Below, one piece after another: positions 10,101 to 13,501 of a DNA stretch of 13,501 nucleotides (its first letter is position 1; each line of letters opens with the position of its first letter). Both the position numbers and the translations under genes were made by a program. The stretch covers positions 1 to 13,501 of the forward strand of contig DJRS01000118.1 of NCBI GenBank assembly GCA_002440145.1, read 5' to 3'. Under the pieces are notes generated by a model. The model saw only the letters and a program-made list of their open reading frames with translations, had not been told where the DNA came from and did not search any database. The DNA is from Verrucomicrobia bacterium UBA6354. Lineage in GTDB: Bacteria; Verrucomicrobiota; Kiritimatiellia; RFP12; UBA1067.

Positions 10101-12688
10101 TTCTCCACGACGAGCCGGTAGCCGTCCGCCGCGTTCTGCGTAAAGCCGTTGACCGCGTCGAAATACACGACCCCGACGCCGTTCGAATAGCAGGGCGAAA
10201 CGATCGCCGCGCCGTCGATGTTGCGCAGCACGAGGTGCGCGGCGTCCCCTTCCGTCACGCCGCCCGTCTCCGAGACCGGCAGATAGTTGAGCGCTTGACG
10301 TTTGGAGAGCGTCCGCAAATACAGGTTGCCGATGCGCACGTTCCGCAGCGTCCAGATCGTTTGGGCGCCGCACAGCTCCTGCTGCGGTTTGGCGGCCGCG
10401 AACGTGTGGTTGACCGGGGTGTTCAGAAGCGGGAACGACTCGCCCAGCGCCAGCGCGTCCGCATGCTCCCAATAGGCGGGCGCGGTATCGTCCGTCTGGC
10501 TGTAGGCTTGCCCGGAAACCGCCGGCGCGGCCGTGTCGTCGTTCGCCAGAAGCACGCGCCCGGCGAGCGTGGCGGAATCGGACGCGCCCTTGAGGTCGCT
10601 GTACGGGCTGCTCTTCTCCACCTGCGTCTCGATGGGGGCGCTCTTGAGCCCCATCCAGGATTTCAGATCGTCGCTTTCCGCAGCCACGAAGAACTGGACC
10701 GTGTAGACGCCCGCCTTCTCCGGGGCTGTGTTCGTCAACAGGACGCCGTTCCCCGAAACCGTGTAGTAGACCTCGCCGTACAGGGCGCGCGCCATGTCGG
10801 TCGGGCTGGTCGCGTTATCGTTCCATTTCGGGCCGAAACTCCACTTGTTGTGGAACCGTGCGCCCTCCACGACGCGCAGCACGCCCGTCGTGGGACTACG
10901 GGTGGACATCTTCGTCGTCTCCGTGCGCGCTTCCACGTCCAACAGCTTGTCCGCCGCGTCCACAAGCCGTCCCCAGCACAAATAAGCGGTTGTTTCGCTG
11001 GAAGGCAGCTCTACCATGATCTGTGACGCGCCGGTCGTATCCCACTTCGTCACCTTGCAGGGAATCTGCTTGCCCGTCTCGTCTATGACGCGCAGGTCCG
11101 CGCCGCCGGCTTCCACTTGTTCGTAATGGAAGCCCTTCGGCTCGTTCTCCCGCACTTCAAGGCACACATTCCCTTTTCCCGTTATCGGCAGGCGGTAGCC
11201 GAGCTCCCAGCCCTGTTTCTCCGGCGCGACCCAAACTTCAAACGGCAGCGACTCAGCCTTTTTCTCGTTATCGTCAACCTCGTAATCCGCCGTTGCGTTC
11301 AATGTCGCGCGAATCGAATAGAAGCCCGCGCCGAGTTCCTCGATTTTCGCGACGAGATCCGCCCAGCTCGCGTATTTCTTGAAAGAGAAAGACCCCGTTC
11401 CGGACGATCCTTTGCGGTACTGGTAGGAGACCGACAGGCTTTCCACCGCCACCTGCGGTTCCGTGCGGATGACCGGCAGCTTGGGCGGGTGGCCCAACTT
11501 CCAATCCTCGACCGAGACGGAAACAATCTTCAGCTTCGCCTGCGCGATGCTCCAGGCAATCTCGACCGCGTCTTTCGTCCCGTCCGACCAGCAATAGCCG
11601 TCGTTCAATACGGCGCGCGCCGTGTAGGAACCGATCCTCGTAGCCTCGTAGTCGCCTTCGCGCTTGTAGGCCGGGTTTTCCGGCAACGCGGTTTGCGGCG
11701 AACCCGTATATGGCAGCGAAAGCCCCGAAACCGGCTTCTCGGGCATGACTTCCTGAAGACGGACGATGATGACGCCGTCGCCGCCTTTGCCGCCGGCTTT
11801 GTCCAGACTGCCGCCGCCGCCGCCGCCGCCAAGGCCGTCCGTGCCCGGCTGGCCGTTTTCGCCTTTGGATGCGCCCGCGCCACCGCCGCCTTGGCCGCCC
11901 GCGCCGCCCGTGCCCGTGCGCGAACCGCCGCCGCCGCCGCCGGCATAGTAGACGTCCGCGCCTGTGATGTTATTCACCAGGCCCTCGCCACCGGCGCCGC
12001 CGACGTTCGCCGTTGTGTTGTCGGCGCCGTTTCCGCCCGCGCCGCCGCCGCCCGCGCCCGCGCGCGCCTTTTTGCCCGAGCCGCCGTCGTGGCCCTGGTT
12101 GACGTTTTCGATGGCGGAACCGCCGCTGCCCGGCTTGGATCCGCCGCCGCCGCTGCCGCCGTCCCGGCCGGCGGATTTGATGCCGCCGCCACCGCCGCCA
12201 AACGCTCTATGGAGTTCGGAGGAGCCAAAAACAAGAACCGAATCGCCGCCGTCCTTGTCTTCTGAAACTTCGGTGTCCGTGCCGGCCGCACCGCCGGCGC
12301 CGACCGTCAACGTATAATCGCCCGAGGCCAAGAGCACATCGTCCGCGGCAATCAGGCCGCCCGCGCCGCCGCCGCCCGCGCCGCCTTGCATGGCAGTGGC
12401 ATTCGCCGGGCTCGCGCCCGCGCCGCCGCCGGCGACGACGAGAAGACGCGCCTTCGTGTAGGCCGGAAGCTTCAGCGTGCCGGCCGTCTGCGTATTCGTG
12501 TAGACGAGGACGAGCTCCCCGTCCACCCAGTTGGTCTCGGCGCCCGTATACGAAACCGTCCGCCCGCCGAAGGAGACGTCCGCGCCCTGCGCCGCGAAAG
12601 CGAGACCGGCACAGCAAAACGCGGGCACGCACGTGCCGCGGACAGCACGCGCCAGTCCGCGCCCTGCGATGCGGATAATACGCTTCAT
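4115..12688 (-). CDS. Giant modular secreted protein: glycine-rich, Ig-like, DUF2341, jelly-roll and lamin-tail-like modules
   Basis: The product has about 2857 residues from ATG at 12688, which gives a compact signal peptide (basic MKRIIRIAGRGLARAVRG, hydrophobic VPAFCCAGLAFA, likely cleavage near residues 32-36). AAAGAG at 12696-12701 is a weak ribosome site. ATG at 12706 is an alternative; TTG at 12775 would leave almost no leader after the predicted promoter. Order of modules: glycine-rich domain at about 87-305, ending GGDGVIIVR as in the bacterial Gly-rich family; Ig/MBG-like repeats at about 320-487 (YTGSPQT, then GSYTARAVLNDGYCWSDGT); DUF2341 at about 494-573 (YRLPITG, then ADLRVIDETGKQIPCKV and a TTAYLCWG end); a long beta-rich middle with at least three strands of the type LVDNILVS (about 960, 1697, 2068); a lamin-tail-like module at about 2255-2405 (WINEINIWGG, FIELAFPAGADLQGW). 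The C terminus is polar, with no transmembrane segment, LPXTG, PEP-CTERM or clear autotransporter barrel. No enzyme motif is seen. An adhesin or surface scaffold role is inferred. It is first in a three-gene operon. Confidence 0.93.
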   Translation of the reverse strand: MKRIIRIAGRGLARAVRGTCVPAFCCAGLAFAAQGADVSFGGRTVSYTGAETNWVDGELVLVYTNTQTAGTLKLPAYTKARLLVVAGGGAGASPANATAMQGGAGGGGAGGLIAADDVLLASGDYTLTVGAGGAAGTDTEVSEDKDGGDSVLVFGSSELHRAFGGGGGGIKSAGRDGGSGGGGSKPGSGGSAIENVNQGHDGGSGKKARAGAGGGGAGGNGADNTTANVGGAGGEGLVNNITGADVYYAGGGGGGSRTGTGGAGGQGGGGAGASKGENGQPGTDGLGGGGGGGSLDKAGGKGGDGVIIVRLQEVMPEKPVSGLSLPYTGSPQTALPENPAYKREGDYEATRIGSYTARAVLNDGYCWSDGTKDAVEIAWSIAQAKLKIVSVSVEDWKLGHPPKLPVIRTEPQVAVESLSVSYQYRKGSSGTGSFSFKKYASWADLVAKIEELGAGFYSIRATLNATADYEVDDNEKKAESLPFEVWVAPEKQGWELGYRLPITGKGNVCLEVRENEPKGFHYEQVEAGGADLRVIDETGKQIPCKVTKWDTTGASQIMVELPSSETTAYLCWGRLVDAADKLLDVEARTETTKMSTRSPTTGVLRVVEGARFHNKWSFGPKWNDNATSPTDMARALYGEVYYTVSGNGVLLTNTAPEKAGVYTVQFFVAAESDDLKSWMGLKSAPIETQVEKSSPYSDLKGASDSATLAGRVLLANDDTAAPAVSGQAYSQTDDTAPAYWEHADALALGESFPLLNTPVNHTFAAAKPQQELCGAQTIWTLRNVRIGNLYLRTLSKRQALNYLPVSETGGVTEGDAAHLVLRNIDGAAIVSPCYSNGVGVVYFDAVNGFTQNAADGYRLVVEKLAGTNALAGVSEEDGRVWEPVPLLSLPVVGGKFLAERPAETNVAALTVATGGSDRNFYRICAQVNERGLVRFRIRRTGVAPEFPSEPKGADRGGFILVDNILVSYPAMRADIEPCGFFDETLEGKSVVGQGGAWSVPFPSVFDTEVKARGRVVYTTNPGAPADVSAFLSSVQMQYRWRYLDQITNDWKDVYLDTETLVSRDGLDLRAPSGERLPGDVEFRYISRLNAPFYSYVDYSGLNIKLGELFTEKIACVTNALASPVRLASRGTDWFVRLREGQSDYASVSVAYRVGADTNEQFASLYVTDSGFWRGYVPVSTNFAGKTLRYLRYRFVLRDRQTPGAAWSANTNILYVASATAEFPVSGVLSEGDTNSWSSLTLDGATGGYMFQMDATSRAVTVAHADYQNFNGWTDASGPYFKGTSETNDYKVGTSSRKRYYEENFTGWKPMSETYDSWRFADYFVTNEARVAEMIQIGEFDKADGLDAWVSGPGMWVAKKYADPKSGVALQMQGSGKGSLTYEASAYAPRGLKKISFNARLGQVVDPDYFAHVRDGSTLSNYTFFAAGVFDPKGIGNFRGNGSISAIAYYRQYEGAYEARWEQVEEKKQVLSLYRWNTDNVNGGLISTLLKAWTNNTSWTFSKTGDSQPLFISARTDKDATWLQVAARQTQMADGVENAKFLVGDWTGFVYKDVSPERLRSGEYGVISANCEAEFRQMALWREPTKMGGDSETWASGAMAFPSPSPKLSNATPAKGDWALRPGSLVYTNGLVKASAAPQKLSIYTRAPGSAAWPQTPLWTTNLASFGATRFEIPLYTTERCQVQFKVESGQRDPRVDIVLDTVELTQWAGNSWTDKDGVDGHSVADIPNYTSGGDTNFVFTHAWIVSNKNEKTTGILLSAKRTAPGGCGSIRTPWMDGRANRGLGLGMLSFGYRDAQANANLRLEIATNGYNSTELDGFSGWTTVTNFSFAGMSDLDRKGGRLSCYLGLHGIEGAMRLVVDTNTIAQVAAETDPNLFGEVTVTEVSCYDEPALDERSWWGWNLRMVCDGTNAVNDARHDNARIFLADGVSGQSLALNNSVTNDTLSTDEAAYRQNRPFVQTPTFQTNYIGEISFKARKYGYPEDAARDAQPASVVLRGAKDGNSPVWTELQTFVVSNDTYATYKYVTNPGEVYAAFRLEVSGVKDVQASGDVIPTNYTDAVRVLLDEVFVSEAVRPRMGFRNVGAFRSDLSGTKRVPNVPSAAEQPLCGESWGVQCEVYGAQLPESIDFSRDVKVRLYWYRGASPWGFENWRDRAETKSAELALAADSNRVFRSSYETAPDAVADPVSMSGSVVQYALEAVWYQREDKTNPGASEIPQTNILTAADWQTPDWYRPVDFNAQHPEGFAAYTILDKVAPGWAWINEINIWGGRDAAWQNKDAKAQFIELAFPAGADLQGWALRLLEPLAASKSVVTNTLVRFGYLGAPTAKDSAYVQSNMTFVVVGSPAAQSNGYLRRDNGSLDAVWEKPTVAGQAMSQSGEIVPTTPFALQFVRPSGIVEHELVALGTNKWDGMAYYESIYGPTNAVNQMNEFQPGARYFYVGVDDKDRAAEKPVLQVTGSGYTGSGASLSVLYDHGETSNKWVNTARATPGRVNEGQQIDPDAIPTPNGESIRIDATLNLTPGHIRQRIGDAGDFTNASRILYMKKGSVHGTNITYEVDNWYELRDVMTNGTALAWTPAGTRRYSVNVGRGVSNNVTVVATAQVAEKLRDLGLGADNPYSPAVIDWLEKGTDVYGNAWPNAGSGEINLAEFHSLSGAFVTNLSLTTMYWLDMDPTTNGLRLVGGMAEPPREHQIASTGTGSVLTNLRMGVKLYMTNTQTAASWSPYVLRGLDPGSHSLAYATDPAWINKNWTSATFKVTGFLNNGYSSISNYTCWVPLRWFVFGADSFDTDHTSRIEVTDPFSRSSPTAIGSDSWAEWAFDHPDNKQAFYFWSLDTRIKPVTVEPLKQENYYNWDTTP
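11774..12430 (-). repeat. Glycine-rich coding segment with GGC codon runs
   Basis: This is the part of the giant gene that encodes residues about 87-305. It shows many runs of Gly broken by Ala, Ser, Asp and Asn, seen on the plus strand as dense gcc/ccg tracts. The cleanest tract is seven in-frame GGC codons (plus strand 11810-11830, seven gcc units). A second run (11924-11941) has five GGC and one GGT. Because the unit is three bases, slippage would change the length of the Gly run without breaking the frame. The pattern of Gly clusters ending in a GVIIVR strand fits the bacterial glycine-rich domain also found in phage tail and surface proteins, rather than random low complexity. Confidence 0.8.
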
Positions 12689-12725
12689 GTTCAGACTCTT
12701 TACCATTTTCTTTCTCGTTCGGCTT

Positions 12726-12767
12726 GGGTGGAACGCGCCCTTCGCCGGGGCAAGGCACAATCCACCC
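12726..12767 (-). promoter_or_regulatory. Possible hairpin in the 5' leader of the giant gene
   Basis: In the predicted leader, GGGTGGA (12761-12767 read on the minus strand) is perfectly complementary to TCCACCC (12726-12732). The 28-base interval between them contains a smaller GCCC/GGGC pairing. The structure would lie near the 5' end of the mRNA and upstream of the weak ribosome site. It could stabilise the transcript or affect translation, but a 7-base-pair stem around a 28-base loop in GC-rich DNA may be chance. Confidence 0.3.
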
Positions 12768-12784
12768 ATATTCAACTAGATACT

Positions 12785-12813
12785 ATTATATCACAAACGA
12801 TGTTCCTTGTGTA
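12785..12813 (-). promoter_or_regulatory. Putative sigma70-type extended -10 promoter of the envelope operon
   Basis: On the minus strand, TACACA (12808-12813, four of six matches to TTGACA) is followed after 17 bases by a perfect TATAAT (12785-12790), with TG one base upstream of the -10 (12792-12793), the extended -10 motif. Transcription would begin near 12778, about 90 bases before ATG 12688. The surrounding AT-rich patch stands out in otherwise GC-rich DNA. It is the only candidate promoter I found for the three-gene operon. Confidence 0.55.
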
Positions 12814-12858
12814 GCCTTTTTTGCGCCCTCTTTGCCCCATCTCCTCGGCCCCACAAAC

Positions 12859-12889
12859 GGTAGGGGCGGCAGTCCCCTGCCGCCCGCTC
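12859..12889 (+). repeat. REP hairpin, left copy
   Basis: The 31-base element reads GTAG (12860-12863), then a perfect 9-base-pair stem GGGCGGCAG (12864-12872) and CTGCCGCCC (12877-12885) round a TCCC loop, then GCTC. A 5' GTAG at the foot of a hairpin and a CT dinucleotide after it are hallmarks of REPs recognised by RAYT enzymes. It is inverted relative to the right copy and matches it at 29 of 31 positions. It lies between the transposase stop and the operon promoter. As RNA it could also slow read-through, but no T-run follows on the minus strand. Confidence 0.87.
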
Positions 12890-12918
12890 CGTGAATCGTC
12901 CGCATGACAACATCTCGC

Positions 12919-13401
12919 TCATATCGAACAAACATCACCTGTTATCCGGTTGTATGCAATCAGATATTTCCAATCCCCTTCTTTTTTCGCCAACCCGCGC
13001 GCCACCGGATTCCGGATGATATAATTCCACTTCTCCCGATAATGTTCGTCGTTGCGGATGCGCGTTTCAAAGAAACCTCTCTGGAACTTCACTCCTTTTT
13101 GCCTTGAAAGAAAATGTTTCCAGTCGCCAATCGTTTTACCAAGGGAGGAAGTATCCAAAACATGAACGAGCATATGCATATGGTCCGGCATAATCAGAAA
13201 AAGCGATAGAAACCATTTCCTCGCCGTCTGATAATTTCGGGCCGCTTCAAGCAACTCTTCCGCGTGCTCGAGAAAATACGATCCGCCGCGCTCGGGGGCG
13301 CAGACAGTCACAAAATAAAATACGGAACGCGAGGCAGGCGTCCATACTCTCTTGTGATTCAGTTTCTTGCGCACAGGTTGTTCAAGTGGAGTCATAGACA
13401 T
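12919..13401 (-). CDS. REP-associated tyrosine transposase (RAYT, Y1/HUH family)
   Basis: The complete 160-residue protein is of normal size for the IS200-like Y1 transposase family. It carries the HUH-type metal-binding motif in PDHMHMLVHV (His74 and His76), the RAYT-like block FQRGFFETRIRNDEHY (about 106-121) and the C-terminal helix WNYIIRNPVARGLAK, where Tyr127 is the best candidate nucleophile and Tyr121 the alternative. Known RAYTs nick and rejoin single-stranded REP hairpins, probably spreading them round the genome, and are usually single-copy, domesticated genes flanked by REPs. That is seen here: inverted REP copies lie 5 bases before the start and 29 bases after the stop. ATG at 13401 has no clear Shine-Dalgarno sequence; ATG at 13395 is an in-frame alternative. 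The reading frame is intact, so the enzyme may be active. It is on the same strand as the downstream operon but separated by a REP and a promoter, so it is probably a separate unit. Confidence 0.9.
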   Translation of the reverse strand: MSMTPLEQPVRKKLNHKRVWTPASRSVFYFVTVCAPERGGSYFLEHAEELLEAARNYQTARKWFLSLFLIMPDHMHMLVHVLDTSSLGKTIGDWKHFLSRQKGVKFQRGFFETRIRNDEHYREKWNYIIRNPVARGLAKKEGDWKYLIAYNRITGDVCSI

Positions 13402-13406
13402 TTATT

Positions 13407-13437
13407 GAGCGGGCCGCAGGGGACTGCGGCCCCTACC
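13407..13437 (-). repeat. REP hairpin, right copy
   Basis: Read on the minus strand, this has GTAG (13433-13436), a perfect 9-base-pair stem GGGCCGCAG (13424-13432) and CTGCGGCCC (13411-13419) round TCCC, then GCTC. It differs from the left copy by one G-C pair turned into a C-G pair, which keeps the stem intact. It ends 5 bases before the transposase ATG, in the place where a Shine-Dalgarno sequence would normally be. Confidence 0.87.
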
Positions 13438-13501
13438 ACGGAGGAGACCACAGGGAGGCGCTTGCAGGGAACCGGGAATAATCCCGTACACGACACCCCC
13501 A

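Larger units (their letters stand above)
12859..13437 (-). mobile_element. RAYT gene with inverted REP flanks (REPtron-like unit)
   Basis: The 579-base unit consists of the transposase gene bounded by two REPs in inverted orientation, GTAG ends outward. No target-site duplication is visible next to the repeats, as expected for HUH single-strand chemistry. Whether the whole unit moves is doubtful: RAYTs generally act on REPs and are inherited vertically. REPs elsewhere in the genome cannot be seen from this window. Confidence 0.65.

Noticed and set aside
8336..11026. Plus-strand open frame of 896 codons
   Set aside because: Antisense shadow of the giant gene; Arg/Val/His-rich, no domain and no upstream signals.
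11774..12430. Gly-rich tract as a non-coding GC microsatellite or CRISPR-like repeat
   Set aside because: The tract is in frame within the giant gene, keeps a domain-like pattern ending in GVIIVR, and has no regular repeat and spacer lengths.
12689..12775. TTG at 12775 as the start of the giant protein
   Set aside because: It would add 29 residues before the signal peptide and leave almost no leader after the predicted transcription start. ATG 12688 gives a normal signal peptide.
12386..12814. Plus-strand open frame of 142 codons across the operon promoter
   Set aside because: It covers the signal peptide region antisense, has an Arg-rich translation, and ends in the AT-rich promoter patch. 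No ribosome site or homology is recognisable.
12859..12889. Left REP as a rho-independent terminator for the transposase
   Set aside because: The hairpin is strong but no T-run follows on the minus strand; downstream is purine-rich with an A-run. The GTAG foot and the second inverted copy fit a REP better.
13473..13486. Small CGGGA-ATAA-TCCCG inverted repeat upstream of the transposase
   Set aside because: A 5-base-pair stem is too short to call a regulatory site or terminator in this GC-rich sequence.

Overview
The window is GC-rich bacterial DNA with all supportable genes on the minus strand, so the story reads from right to left. It holds one REP-associated transposase gene flanked by its own inverted hairpin repeats, followed by an envelope operon of three genes: a giant exported modular protein, a small coiled-coil lipoprotein, and a second large exported PKD/Calx-beta-type protein cut off by the left edge. 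The mix of a glycine-rich N-terminal domain, DUF2341, lamin-tail-like and Ig-like modules in very long secreted proteins, plus a RAYT with 'GTAGGGGC' REPs, is most like gut or anaerobic Verrucomicrobiota of the Kiritimatiellae type. That placement is an inference from architecture, not from a marker gene.

Right end (about 12859-13501): a 160-residue Y1/HUH transposase of the REP-associated (RAYT) class lies between two 31-base REP copies that point towards the gene. The copies differ at only two positions, and these two changes compensate each other in the hairpin stem. The last 64 bases (13438-13501) lack a recognisable gene.

Middle (4115-12813): a strong-looking extended -10 promoter precedes a leader of roughly 90 bases and an 8.57 kb gene. 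Its product (about 2857 residues) has a signal peptide, a glycine-rich domain, Ig/MBG-like repeats, DUF2341, several jelly-roll-like modules and a lamin-tail-like module. No membrane anchor or sorting signal is visible at its C terminus.

Left (1-4118): the giant gene's TGA overlaps the ATG of a lipoprotein gene as ATGA. The lipoprotein's stop is only 3 bases before the ATG of the third gene, which has a clear signal peptide and a readable Shine-Dalgarno sequence. The layout implies that all three proteins are made from one mRNA and act together at the cell surface. The lipoprotein could be an outer-membrane tether or assembly partner for two large proteins, at least one of which has no visible anchor. 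No gene on the plus strand is credible; the very long plus-strand open frames are shadows of GC-rich minus-strand codons. I see no tRNA, rRNA, CRISPR array or convincing terminator.
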